A program made the translations under genes and the position numbers. Positions 1-8,885 of a stretch of 64,000 nucleotides of DNA are shown here, piece after piece (the stretch's first letter is position 1; each line of letters starts with the position of its first letter). Source of the DNA: Sphingobacterium alkalisoli (GTDB lineage Bacteria > Bacteroidota > Bacteroidia > Sphingobacteriales > Sphingobacteriaceae); NCBI RefSeq assembly GCF_005049105.1, contig NZ_SUKA01000002.1, forward strand, positions 679,713 through 743,712, read 5' to 3'. The notes under the pieces were generated by a model, which saw only the letters and a list, made by a program, of their open reading frames with translations, made no database searches and was not told where the DNA came from.

Positions 1-1
1 T

Positions 2-739
2 GACTGGAGAACCGTACCGGGCTATGTAGCGAAAATTGGTCAGCCTGTATCCCAATTTTATGGTTTGATTTGGGATGGTGTATACAACTATGACGATTTT
101 GACTTCGATGGGGTTAACTATACGCTAAAACCTACACTAACAACTAATGGGACAACTGCTGTACAGCCCGGACACATCAAATATAAAGACCTCAACGGCG
201 ATAGGCAGATCAACGATGATGACAAGGTGGTGATCGGTAATCCGATACCAAAGTACTTTGGTGGCTGGTCCAATAACTTCGCGTACAAAGGATTTGATCT
301 AAATGTCTTTCTTCAATGGTCTTCTGGCAATGACATCTTAAATGCTAACAGGATCATTATGGAGTCGGGGTACAAGTATAATACGAATCAATTTGCATCC
401 TATCGAGACCGTTGGTCGCCAAGTAATCCAGAAGGTACCTTGCCTGCTGCGCGAGGTGCAATCTACAAAACCTATTCGGATAGGATTGTAGAAGACGGTT
501 CTTTCTTGCGGTTGAAGACAGTTTCGTTGGGTTACAACTTCTCTAGTGAATTACTTAAGAAAGCTAAGATTTCTACAGTGAGGATGTACTTTACCGCCCA
601 GAATTTACATACATGGAGCAATTATTCGGGTTATGATCCGGAAGTTTCTGTTCGTGCGAGTGCGTTGGTCTCTGGTTTTGATTACTCCGCTTATCCACGA
701 GCAAAAACATACACTTTTGGTCTAAATATCACATTTTAA
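2..739 (+). CDS. SusC/RagA-type TonB-linked outer membrane protein, C-terminal part (5' end outside window)
   Basis: The reading frame is open from base 2, so this is the last ~245 residues of a longer protein. The translation has the pattern of a SusC barrel end: GNPIPKYFGGWSNNFAYKGFD, a later FLRLKTVSLGYNF strand, an AQNLHTWSNYSGYDPEVS loop and a terminal aromatic strand ending in NITF, as outer-membrane beta-barrels do. SusC proteins are TonB-dependent channels that import oligosaccharides together with a SusD lid. A susD follows 19 bp downstream, which supports the call. The plug domain and the signal peptide are upstream of the window, so substrate class cannot be judged from this fragment. 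Confidence 0.93.
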   Translation, partial: DWRTVPGYVAKIGQPVSQFYGLIWDGVYNYDDFDFDGVNYTLKPTLTTNGTTAVQPGHIKYKDLNGDRQINDDDKVVIGNPIPKYFGGWSNNFAYKGFDLNVFLQWSSGNDILNANRIIMESGYKYNTNQFASYRDRWSPSNPEGTLPAARGAIYKTYSDRIVEDGSFLRLKTVSLGYNFSSELLKKAKISTVRMYFTAQNLHTWSNYSGYDPEVSVRASALVSGFDYSAYPRAKTYTFGLNITF

Positions 740-758
740 TATTTAATCAAGAAAGAAC

Positions 759-2336
759 ATGAAAAAGATAATATTAAGCGGATTTATAGGGACAATACTT
801 CTTTTAAGCGCTTGCAATAAGTTTTTGGACGTGAAGCCGACAGATTTTGTGGCCCCTGTCAACTATTACACCAATGAAAAAGATGTATCTGCAGCCGTCG
901 CTGGTATATATGATGTACTTGGAAAAACTTCTGCTTACGGCAGATACCTGTTTTTTGAAATGGATATCAGTGACGAAGGCTTTTTTGGATTATCCAGCAA
1001 TACACAGGATATCGCGTTATATAATTATGATATTGGTGATACCAAGTTGCTGAACACATGGACAATATTGTACGAAGGAATTAATCGTGCGAATATGCTG
1101 TTGGAAAACATCGATAAGGCGGATATGTCCGATGGGGCCAGAGAAGTCTACAGAGGAGAGGCTTTGTTTTTGAGAGCGTACTACTATTTTGTATTGACCT
1201 CCAATTGGGGGAAGATTCCACTGCGTTTGGAATCCACCAAATCGCCAAGCGAAGTGGATATGGTACCATCGACGTATGCAGATATTTACCAACGGATCGT
1301 GATGGATATGGAGGCTGCCGCTGAAAAAGTTGCCGATGTAACGACCTACACAAATGCTGGAAGGATATCCAAATCTGCCGTGTGGGGAGTATTGGCTCGC
1401 GTCAATTTGAAAATGGCGGGTGCACCGCTCCGTGATGTAGCTCGGTATGCGGAGGCTAAGGAGTGGGCGAAAAAAGTTATCGCGTACGGTTATCATCGAT
1501 TGAATCCAGATTATAGTCAAGTGTTCAAGAACTACGCACAGAAGGTATACGATACGAGAGAATCAATATGGGAAGTCGAATTTTCTTATCAATCTGGTAA
1601 TCAGTATGAAGAAGGTATGGTGGGATCGATAAATGGAATAGGTACATCCAACACGACGGTTGGCTACAGTTATGGTGCGATGCGTGTTATGAGACCGTAT
1701 TACGATTCTTTTGTTACTGGTGACGAGCGTCGCGATTGGAATATTAATGATTATACGTATGCAGCGGCTCCAAGCACGGAGCGAGTTCCGTATACAGGGA
1801 GTACGGCTACAATCTATTACAATAGATATGCGTCCAAATTCAGAAGGGAATTTGAAGTAACACCAGTCAAAAGTACCAATACCACAGTTGTCAATTTCCC
1901 TTTGGTACGCTATGCAGATGTGTTATTAATGTATGCCGAAGCAGATAATATGCTGCCCGGAGCGCGTAGTGCCGAAGCAGATGAATACATTAATCTAGTG
2001 CGTAGGAGAGCATTTGGAAAGTTGAAAGTTGGTGCTACCGATATCCAAGAGGCAGATTTGTCTTCTAGTTTGGACGAACTGGAATTTCAAGAAGCCATTC
2101 AAAAGGAACGATCGTGGGAGTTGGCTTTTGAAGGTTTAAGGAGATTTGATCTGACACGATGGAACAATTATATACTGACTATGAAGAATTTGCTTTCCTA
2201 TAAGGCTTCTGCTAATGCCAACTACCAATATGGCTTTAGGACGGCAGAAAATATTAGTGAACGGGATACGCTCTATGCCATACCGAGGGATGAGATGATC
2301 GTAAACAAATTGATGAAACAAAATGCGGGTTGGTAA
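759..2336 (+). CDS. SusD/RagB family nutrient-binding outer membrane lipoprotein
   Basis: 525 aa with a lipoprotein signal (lipobox LLLSAC, Cys19) followed by NKFLDVKPTDF, the usual start of SusD proteins. Typical SusD segments are visible: EALFLRAYYYFVLTSNWGKIP in the TPR-like first half, and LVRYADVLLMYAEADN plus QKERSWELAFEGLRRFDLTRW in the second half. SusD caps its SusC partner and delivers glycan fragments at the cell surface. It lies just after the susC end and before a DUF5017-like lipoprotein, a common order in Bacteroidota polysaccharide loci. The length is normal for the family. Ligand specificity cannot be read from sequence. Confidence 0.95.
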   Translation: MKKIILSGFIGTILLLSACNKFLDVKPTDFVAPVNYYTNEKDVSAAVAGIYDVLGKTSAYGRYLFFEMDISDEGFFGLSSNTQDIALYNYDIGDTKLLNTWTILYEGINRANMLLENIDKADMSDGAREVYRGEALFLRAYYYFVLTSNWGKIPLRLESTKSPSEVDMVPSTYADIYQRIVMDMEAAAEKVADVTTYTNAGRISKSAVWGVLARVNLKMAGAPLRDVARYAEAKEWAKKVIAYGYHRLNPDYSQVFKNYAQKVYDTRESIWEVEFSYQSGNQYEEGMVGSINGIGTSNTTVGYSYGAMRVMRPYYDSFVTGDERRDWNINDYTYAAAPSTERVPYTGSTATIYYNRYASKFRREFEVTPVKSTNTTVVNFPLVRYADVLLMYAEADNMLPGARSAEADEYINLVRRRAFGKLKVGATDIQEADLSSSLDELEFQEAIQKERSWELAFEGLRRFDLTRWNNYILTMKNLLSYKASANANYQYGFRTAENISERDTLYAIPRDEMIVNKLMKQNAGW

Positions 2337-2346
2337 TTAAAATTTT

Positions 2347-3282
2347 ATGTTTATGAAAAGATTGACAAAAATACCAATACTATTGGTAGCGGTACTGGGA
2401 ATAGTTTTTTGTGCCTGCTCCCGGGACACATTGATGGATCCTGTTGTAGAGGTCACGACGGACAAACAGACGTATAATGTTAATGATTCTGTGGAATTTC
2501 GATTCTCGGGATATGCGGATATGATCACGTTCTATTCGGGCGAGAGCGGGCAAGAATACAAGCATCGCAATCGGGTTGAGCTCGAAGGAGGAGACCTTAT
2601 TTTAAATATAGAAACTCAGGTGCTGTACGGAATTCAAGCCGACAATCTAAAATTATTTATGTCCACGGATTTTTCAGGACAATATAACAAAGAAGGTATG
2701 GAGTCTGCCACGTGGACGGACATTAGCAACAGACTGACATTTGGAACGGCGAATGCTGGCGGGGTAGGGGTAAGGACAATATCCGACTACGCCAGCGTAG
2801 CTGATCTTGTAGAAGCAGGTAAGCCTGTTTATTTTGCATTTAGATACGTAGGCCTACCATCTACCACAGGGGCCGCGCAGCAGAGGACTTGGCGTATTTA
2901 TCAGTTTAATGTACAGAATAAATTTTCGGAGACTGAAATTATTCCGGTTACAGATCGTATTAATGCCGGTTGGACAGCAGTGACCATCAACGATCCTGCT
3001 AATAAAGGTATCTGGTTTTTAACCAATGCCACCATGACGTATTATAATCCTGAAAGTAATTTAGAAGATGTTGAAAAATGGATTGTCACGAAGAGATTTG
3101 ATCCTAATAGGGTGTCTCCGGACAACGGTGTAGCCATCAAAAAATACCCTGATGATGATATGTCGATTTATAAATATGCTTTTTCGGAGCCTGGGGAGTA
3201 TGAGGTGAGTTTTGTGTTTGTAAATGGTAACTATAAGGGAGCTAAGGAACAAATTAAAACAGTGAAAGTAACAGTAGAGTAA
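2347..3282 (+). CDS. DUF5017-like exported lipoprotein, probable surface glycan-binding protein
   Basis: 311 aa. The signal peptide ends in a lipobox (VFCAC), so it is predicted to be a lipoprotein. An immunoglobulin-like segment follows (VEVTTDKQTYNVNDSVEF, then FSGYADMITFYSGE, the hallmark of DUF5017 proteins), and the C-terminal ~70 residues form a second PKD/Ig-like strand pattern (EPGEYEVSFVFVNGNYKG). Such proteins often sit directly after susD and are thought to bind glycans at the surface (family knowledge). An ATG at 2353 (MKRLTK) is an equally good start. No catalytic motif is visible. Confidence 0.75.
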   Translation: MFMKRLTKIPILLVAVLGIVFCACSRDTLMDPVVEVTTDKQTYNVNDSVEFRFSGYADMITFYSGESGQEYKHRNRVELEGGDLILNIETQVLYGIQADNLKLFMSTDFSGQYNKEGMESATWTDISNRLTFGTANAGGVGVRTISDYASVADLVEAGKPVYFAFRYVGLPSTTGAAQQRTWRIYQFNVQNKFSETEIIPVTDRINAGWTAVTINDPANKGIWFLTNATMTYYNPESNLEDVEKWIVTKRFDPNRVSPDNGVAIKKYPDDDMSIYKYAFSEPGEYEVSFVFVNGNYKGAKEQIKTVKVTVE

Positions 3283-3283
3283 T

Positions 3284-4486
3284 ATGATGAACAAATTAAT
3301 TAGTTCTTTTTTTGCCATAGCTATATTGCTGTCGCAAGGAGCAGCGTTGTATGCACAAAACGGATCAAGATATGTCGCAAATAGCGAGCAACAGGATCTG
3401 CTAAGGAAAACCAAGATTGGTGGTATTGTCGTATTAGACGACTTCTTGCGTACGGATTTTCCAAAGGTTGATTTTACGAAGACCGTAATGCCCGGACCTC
3501 AGTTTATTATCTCGGATGATCCTGAATATATCCGCGTACCTGAAGCTGTCGCTTTGCAGGAAGAGGTGGTACCGGGATCGGTGAGGTTATATGTGTATAA
3601 TGTAAATGGCGTAAAAGAACCCCAAAAGATCAGGAGAAAGATCACGGCTGTGATCAAAAATATAGGGAAAGAAAATATGTCTTTCCGCATGTTGAAATAT
3701 TCGTCACAAAAGCCGAGTACCAACTATTTTCAGGTCGGTAAACAGGGATTAGCAGATTATTTTGCTTCACAAGTGTCCAACGATGTCCGTATTGTAAAGC
3801 CAGGAGAAGTGATTGCAATTGATCCGAAATTGGAAACAAATGTAGTCGAATATGATGAATTGGTTCATGGTTTTTATGAGTTTGTTATCGATCAGCCCGC
3901 ACAGATCAGCGTGTTACAGACTGCTCCTGAACGAAGTGGACCCGTCGCGCTTTCTAAAATCACACAGGTTATTCCACATAGTCATGGCAATGCCGGTCGT
4001 GGCTTATTCGGCGTATCCAATTATGCGATTAAGAGTACAGATGTGGTGGATACAAAAAATGGTATTTCGCAATTAATCATAGCAGATGGAAAAGATGACC
4101 CATGGATAGAAGGAACAATAGGTGCCGATAAAGCCTATGCAAGAAATGCCGGTAATTATGGAGTACTCTATGACACCAAGATTAAATGGAAGAGTACGGA
4201 AGGAAAAGGGCTTGCTTTGATTACTTGGAATTCGCGATCCGCTGACAACCAGTGGTGTGGTGGAATGGGGTTAACAATGGAGCTTTTTGAGGATAACGGA
4301 AATAAAGTTATCCGCCAATTGCCTACGGATACATTGATTACTAAAGCAGCACCCGAGGCTATTTTAATTGGAATATTCAACCCTGATTCTACAAAAGAGA
4401 TTCAAGAGATACATTTCACCTATTCTCCGCCGGGAGCATCATGCTTACCCACACCGTTAATTTTAGTACCTATCGATTTAAAGTAA
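3284..4486 (+). CDS. Exported protein of unknown function (400 aa)
   Basis: The N-terminus is a clear signal peptide (MNKLISSFFAIAILLSQGAALYAQ), so the product is exported. I do not recognise the family. The first half has beta-rich text such as GPQFIISDDPEYIRVPEA, then a segment predicted to mediate fold packing (RLYVYNVNGVKEPQKIRRKI). The second half has GVLYDTKIKWKS and ALITWNSRS. No obvious catalytic dyad, metal site or membrane segment appears. The gene starts 1 bp after the preceding stop and ends 1 bp before the next start, so it is translated with the SusC/SusD operon and probably handles the same substrate. Length and composition fit a periplasmic or surface accessory protein. Confidence 0.6.
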   Translation: MMNKLISSFFAIAILLSQGAALYAQNGSRYVANSEQQDLLRKTKIGGIVVLDDFLRTDFPKVDFTKTVMPGPQFIISDDPEYIRVPEAVALQEEVVPGSVRLYVYNVNGVKEPQKIRRKITAVIKNIGKENMSFRMLKYSSQKPSTNYFQVGKQGLADYFASQVSNDVRIVKPGEVIAIDPKLETNVVEYDELVHGFYEFVIDQPAQISVLQTAPERSGPVALSKITQVIPHSHGNAGRGLFGVSNYAIKSTDVVDTKNGISQLIIADGKDDPWIEGTIGADKAYARNAGNYGVLYDTKIKWKSTEGKGLALITWNSRSADNQWCGGMGLTMELFEDNGNKVIRQLPTDTLITKAAPEAILIGIFNPDSTKEIQEIHFTYSPPGASCLPTPLILVPIDLK

Positions 4487-4487
4487 G

Positions 4488-5366
4488 ATGAAAATTGTTT
4501 TATATACGATACTGTCTTTCTTTACGTTAGGCTGTGTTTCAACCAATTTAATAAAAAAGCATGTTGCTCATTTTCCGCATGAAGTTCGTCCGGTGGCTTC
4601 TAAACCGTGTTTTGAAGGTGCCTACTATCGGAAATTGGTTTCGAGTGTAGATACCTGGGTAGGCATCAGTGGAACAGTTGTATTACCTCAGCTCAGCTTT
4701 GACGAAACGAGAATAAATCCAAAAAATAGTGCGCAGTACCTTGACAATCCATCGATTTATTTAGGTGGCCTTATGGGAGGACAAGAAACAGATATTGGGC
4801 TAAGTTGGGAAGTTATAAGAGACAAGCAAGGTCAAGTATCAAAGGCACGTATGGCCTTTAGACCTTTTCTACGCCGAACAGGACATCAGTCAGGGCAGCA
4901 GGCCGTGTTTCTCAACGCACCTGCTAAAGAAGAATTCTATTGGTATCCAGGAGAAGAGGTGTTCATGTCATTGAAAACAATCGCGAAAGGGCAGGTAGAA
5001 TTTATTGTGAAAGGTGCCGGCAAGCAGTATAAAACAACTTTTGCCTGCGCTGGCTATGCGCTGGATACGAAAGGCGAATTTAAAAGGGTGAATGCGATAG
5101 ATCAAATGGGCAATGAAGGGAAGCCCGTACAGGTTACCAAAACAAAAGTAAGTGGGGGTAAATGGTTAGGAACTGATTTGTTGCGTATGGAAAACGGTAA
5201 CATATTGAAGGTTCCATTTCATAGTGGTAGATATACAGAAATGAATTGTCCGACCACAGCATTCTTTTTGGTTATCGTGTCAGATCGCGAAAAGGCAAGG
5301 GGTGCGGAGGAAATTACGATTAATGGATCAGGCTACACATTTGATAGCGAATTACGCCAAGAATAA
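4488..5366 (+). CDS. Putative lipoprotein of unknown function (292 aa)
   Basis: A short hydrophobic N-terminus followed by FFTLGC gives a plausible lipobox with Cys16. The rest is a soluble beta-rich domain (for example TWVGISGTVVLPQLSFDETR and NPSIYLGGLMGGQETDIGLSWEVI) that resembles a lectin-like jelly roll, but this is only a visual impression. Downstream YPGEEVFMSLKTIAKGQ and EMNCPTTAFFLVIVS complete the chain. No hydrolase motif is evident. It lies 1 bp after the previous exported protein, and the two look like a conserved pair. I could not assign a family. Confidence 0.55.
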   Translation: MKIVLYTILSFFTLGCVSTNLIKKHVAHFPHEVRPVASKPCFEGAYYRKLVSSVDTWVGISGTVVLPQLSFDETRINPKNSAQYLDNPSIYLGGLMGGQETDIGLSWEVIRDKQGQVSKARMAFRPFLRRTGHQSGQQAVFLNAPAKEEFYWYPGEEVFMSLKTIAKGQVEFIVKGAGKQYKTTFACAGYALDTKGEFKRVNAIDQMGNEGKPVQVTKTKVSGGKWLGTDLLRMENGNILKVPFHSGRYTEMNCPTTAFFLVIVSDREKARGAEEITINGSGYTFDSELRQE

Positions 5367-5412
5367 GAAATGGGTTTGGATATCATAGTTTGCTAACATA
5401 AAATTAAGTTTA

Positions 5413-6111
5413 ATGTACAAGAGAATTTTTACGTTGGGTTTGTTTTTGGTCGTATTTAGTACGGTTTCTTTTGGGCAGAGATGGCACGAAGCCCATCTAA
5501 AACGAATGGATAGATATCAATCACAAGTTGATGCCTACCTTAAGTCGGATGCTGTGAATATGCCCGATACGGGAGCAATTTTATTTATCGGGAGCTCGTC
5601 CTTTCGGATATGGGGAGATCGTATCAAAGATGCTTTTCCCAATCATAAGGTATTCAATCGCGCATTTGGGGGCTCACACCTATACGATGTCCTCCAGTTC
5701 TTTGATCTTTTAGTTGTGCCCTATCGCCCTGTTCAGATCTTTCTTTATGAAGGCGACAACGATATTCCCTCAGGAATGAAGACGCAGGAATATTTGCAAG
5801 ATGTGATTACGTTTGTCCGGATGGTGGAGATAAAACTTCCTGGCACGGAAGTCGCCTTGGTGTCTATCAAGCCAAGTCCCGCGCGGATGAAATGGGAGGC
5901 ACAATATCTGGAAGCTAATAGGATGATGCGCGACTTCGCCGATACAAAAGCACAAGTACATTATATTGATGTTACCCAATCGATGTACGACCAGAAAGGA
6001 AGGTTGCGTAAAGAACTGTTTGCTGAAGATATGGTACACCTCAACCAAAAGGGCTATCAGATATGGCAACCCTTGATCGCACCCTACTTAAGCGATAAAG
6101 CGAAGAAATAA
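5413..6111 (+). CDS. SGNH/GDSL family hydrolase, exported (first of three)
   Basis: 232 aa with a signal peptide ending at SFG. The SGNH blocks are visible: FIGSSSFRIWG (block I, nucleophile Ser), NRAFGGSHLYD (block II Gly), LYEGDND (block III, Asn of GxND) and DMVHLNQKGY (block V, Asp-x-x-His). These enzymes are esterases, commonly removing acetyl or other acyl groups from sugars. The protein is predicted to act in the periplasm or at the surface before the sugar is taken up. It differs from the two SGNH proteins encoded further downstream, which resemble each other more closely. The acyl substrate is unknown. Confidence 0.85.
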   Translation: MYKRIFTLGLFLVVFSTVSFGQRWHEAHLKRMDRYQSQVDAYLKSDAVNMPDTGAILFIGSSSFRIWGDRIKDAFPNHKVFNRAFGGSHLYDVLQFFDLLVVPYRPVQIFLYEGDNDIPSGMKTQEYLQDVITFVRMVEIKLPGTEVALVSIKPSPARMKWEAQYLEANRMMRDFADTKAQVHYIDVTQSMYDQKGRLRKELFAEDMVHLNQKGYQIWQPLIAPYLSDKAKK

Positions 6112-6162
6112 TACATTACTACGCGACTGCATTAGTGGGTAACGAATAAGAAAAAACAACAT

Positions 6163-7479
6163 ATGAAGTATACTTTAGATGAAGGGAACATGACGAAAGG
6201 CAATATGGCACCTTTGCATCCTATTTTTTGGATTTCAACAACATGGTTTGCTATGGGACTGCCATTTGTGGCCCTGTCGGGCGCCAGTTCAATCATGTAT
6301 AAAAATCTGGGAGTATCGGATGCACAAATCGCCTTCTGGACCTCGATAATCATGATACCCTGGACATTAAAACCGTTGTGGGGACCATTTTTAGAATTAT
6401 ATAAAACAAGAAAGTTTTTTGTGTACACCACCCAGCTATTTACCGGTCTTGTTTTTGGCATGATTGGGTTAACATTACAGCTTGATCAGTTTTTTTCAAC
6501 CTCTATTGCGCTGTTTATGATTATAGCTATAAGTGGTGCTACACATGATACAGCAGCCGACGGTGTTTACCTCAATGAATTAAATGTTACACAACAAGCA
6601 AAATATGTTGGTTGGCAAGGTGCATTCTATAATATAGCCAAGGTTTTTTCGGGCGGCGTGCTGGTCTACTTGGCCGGCGAACTTGAGCAACGTATTGGAA
6701 TACAGTCCGCGTGGATGATCGTCATGTTTGTCTACGGACTCATTATGTTGTGCATCGGTCTATATAGTATTAAAATACTGCCTTCAAATCAAGAAGGGCT
6801 TAAGGAAACTTCTTTAAAGGAGGGTTTAGCAACACTGAAGGATGTTATTGTTACTTTTTTTCAAAAAAAGAATATTGTGTTCAGTCTTTGTTTTATCATT
6901 TTTTATCGATTCGCAGAAGGACAGGCAATCAAGATCACCCCACTCTTTTTTAAAGCAGCTAGAAGTGAGGGAGGATTAGGATTAAGCACCTCGGAGATCG
7001 GACTGCTTTATGGTGTGTTTGGTGCAGTAGCTTTTGTTTTAGGTTCCATAGTAGCGGGACATTTTGTCTCGAAAAAGGGGTTGGATCGAACGAGACTGAT
7101 GATCTTATGTGCTTTTTTCAATATACCTTTTGTAGCTTATGCGCTTCTGGCCATTTTCGTGCCAACTCAGCTGTGGATCATTGCCGCTGCCGTAGCAATC
7201 GAATATTTTGGATATGGTTTCGGCTTTATCGGAATCATCTTGTTTATCATGCAAAATATTGCTCCTGGTAAATACAAAATGGCCCATTATGCTTTTGGAA
7301 GTGGCTTGGTGAACTTAGGATTTATGATTCCTTCTATGATCAGCGGTGTGCTAAGTGACTATTTAGGTTATAAGGAATTCTTTATTTGGGTATTATTTGC
7401 CACTATTCCTGCCTTTGTTGTCTCGTGGCTCGTACCGTTGAAAGGAAAAGAAGAAATTAAAGAAGAACAGAAAAATTAA
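6163..7479 (+). CDS. MFS permease, AmpG-like sugar transporter
   Basis: 438 aa with about twelve hydrophobic segments, a charged loop in the middle and a lysine-rich cytoplasmic tail (LKGKEEIKEEQ). The N-terminal half contains WTLKPLWGPFLELYKTRK, the loop expected between helices 2 and 3, and GATHDTAADGVYL, which resembles AmpG-type permeases. AmpG relatives import muropeptides or other amino-sugar derivatives, and MFS permeases also serve as sialic acid transporters in Bacteroidota (family knowledge). It sits between two exported esterases and the cytoplasmic catabolic genes, so inner-membrane import of the operon's sugar is the likely job. The exact substrate is inference. Confidence 0.8.
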   Translation: MKYTLDEGNMTKGNMAPLHPIFWISTTWFAMGLPFVALSGASSIMYKNLGVSDAQIAFWTSIIMIPWTLKPLWGPFLELYKTRKFFVYTTQLFTGLVFGMIGLTLQLDQFFSTSIALFMIIAISGATHDTAADGVYLNELNVTQQAKYVGWQGAFYNIAKVFSGGVLVYLAGELEQRIGIQSAWMIVMFVYGLIMLCIGLYSIKILPSNQEGLKETSLKEGLATLKDVIVTFFQKKNIVFSLCFIIFYRFAEGQAIKITPLFFKAARSEGGLGLSTSEIGLLYGVFGAVAFVLGSIVAGHFVSKKGLDRTRLMILCAFFNIPFVAYALLAIFVPTQLWIIAAAVAIEYFGYGFGFIGIILFIMQNIAPGKYKMAHYAFGSGLVNLGFMIPSMISGVLSDYLGYKEFFIWVLFATIPAFVVSWLVPLKGKEEIKEEQKN

Positions 7480-8178
7480 ATGATGAAAAAAATAGTTGTA
7501 AACGGTTTTTTTTTATTGCTGTCGTTCGGTCATGCAGCGTGTTCGCCCTGCACCGCCCAAGAGCATGCTATTGTTGATTCGAGTTATATGAACCAACAGT
7601 ATAAACTTCGACTCGATTTTTTTACCGCTATGCCCAATCGAAAGAAGGAAATTGTCTTTGTGGGAAATAGCCTCACGGAAGGAGGGAAATGGCAGGAATT
7701 GTTGCAGGTAAACCACGTCGTGAATAGAGGTATAAGTGGAGATGTAACATATGGAATACTAGCTCGATTAGAGGAGATATTAACAGCAAGACCTCGGAAA
7801 ATATTTTTGCTGTGCGGAATAAATGACATGAAGAGGGGCATCCCCAATGCGACGATACTTCGGAATATCGAGCGTATCATCATGCGCGTTAAACTGGAAT
7901 CACCTCGCACCGTATTGTATGTACAGAGTTTGCTACCTGTCAACGAGGAGATGCTTCCCACATCGTATAAAGAATTGAACAATCCCAAAATTAAGGCTTT
8001 TAATAATCTGTTAAAGCAAATATGTCGTGAGAAAAAGGTAACCTATATCGACCTGTATCCGATTTTTGCAGACAGTCAGGGTCGTATGAAAAGAGAATTA
8101 AGTATAGATGGACTCCATCTTTGGCAAGTCAGTTATATTCTTTGGGGAGACTATTTAAAGAAGATAAAGGTGATTTAA
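7480..8178 (+). CDS. SGNH/GDSL family hydrolase, exported (second of three)
   Basis: 232 aa. The N-terminal signal peptide is followed by FVGNSLTEGGKW (block I, Ser64), NRGISGDVTYG (block II), LLCGINDMKRG (block III, GxND) and DGLHLWQ (block V, Asp-x-x-His). The start codon directly abuts the stop of the permease gene. It is a close paralogue of the next gene, sharing the spacing and wording of every block, and belongs to the PAF-acetylhydrolase-like subset of SGNH esterases. It is predicted to remove acyl groups from sugars outside the inner membrane. Cysteines at 21 and 24 could also make it a lipoprotein. Confidence 0.85.
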   Translation: MMKKIVVNGFFLLLSFGHAACSPCTAQEHAIVDSSYMNQQYKLRLDFFTAMPNRKKEIVFVGNSLTEGGKWQELLQVNHVVNRGISGDVTYGILARLEEILTARPRKIFLLCGINDMKRGIPNATILRNIERIIMRVKLESPRTVLYVQSLLPVNEEMLPTSYKELNNPKIKAFNNLLKQICREKKVTYIDLYPIFADSQGRMKRELSIDGLHLWQVSYILWGDYLKKIKVI

Positions 8179-8201
8179 ACACACTTAACAATCTGTACAA
8201 A

Positions 8202-8885
8202 ATGAATAGATACATCCTTTTTTTTATTTTTTTAACTGGTTCTGTTGGCGGGATTACTGCACAACAGGCCAAGATAGATAGCAGTTACGCCAATTGGTAT
8301 TACCAGCAGCGTATGGCATATTTTGAAAAATTGCCAACCATTCAGAGAGCTGTAATTTTTTTAGGTAATAGTATTACCGAACGCGCAGAGTGGCAGGAAC
8401 TGCTGGCTGATTACCGTTATCCGGTGCTAAACAGGGGTATAGGGGGCGACAATTCCTTCGGTATACTGGCGCGAATAGACGATGTAGTGCGAAATAAGCC
8501 GCGTGCCGTTTTTCTTATGGATGGTATTAACGACCAATTCCGAAAATTGCCACATGAGGTATCTATTCAGAATTATCGCCGCATCGTCCGAAAGATAAAA
8601 ATGAAATCTCCGCGCACGAAAATCTATATCCAAAGCGCGCTACCAATCAATGAAATGATCACAACGGAAGATTACACTAGGGGGCGGAATGAGCTAGTGC
8701 CTGAGCTTAATAAAAAACTATCACAACTTGCAAAGGAGGAAGATGTTGTCTTCATCGATCTATGTCCCTTGTTTCAGGACGATGAAGGAAGACTAAGTAA
8801 AGAATATACTGTAGATGGTGTACACTTGATACCTACTGCGTATATCAAATGGGTGAAATTGTTAAAAGACAAGAAATATTTATGA
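8202..8885 (+). CDS. SGNH/GDSL family hydrolase, exported (third of three)
   Basis: The ATG at 8202 is chosen because it yields a signal peptide (MNRYILFFIFLTGSVGGITA); an upstream in-frame start at 8121 would add residues that only overlap the previous gene. SGNH blocks are present: FLGNSITERAEW, NRGIGGDNSFG, LMDGINDQFRK and DGVHLIPT. The downstream order of motifs and the AxLPINE segment match the preceding paralogue, indicating a tandem duplication. Its stop codon overlaps the next start (ATGA), so the two are probably translationally coupled. The divergence between the paralogues suggests they act on different acyl positions or linkages. Confidence 0.85.
   Translation: MNRYILFFIFLTGSVGGITAQQAKIDSSYANWYYQQRMAYFEKLPTIQRAVIFLGNSITERAEWQELLADYRYPVLNRGIGGDNSFGILARIDDVVRNKPRAVFLMDGINDQFRKLPHEVSIQNYRRIVRKIKMKSPRTKIYIQSALPINEMITTEDYTRGRNELVPELNKKLSQLAKEEDVVFIDLCPLFQDDEGRLSKEYTVDGVHLIPTAYIKWVKLLKDKKYL

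Noticed and set aside
8121..8201. Longer N-terminus for the third SGNH hydrolase
   Set aside because: The extra residues overlap the upstream gene and precede a perfect signal peptide that starts at 8202.
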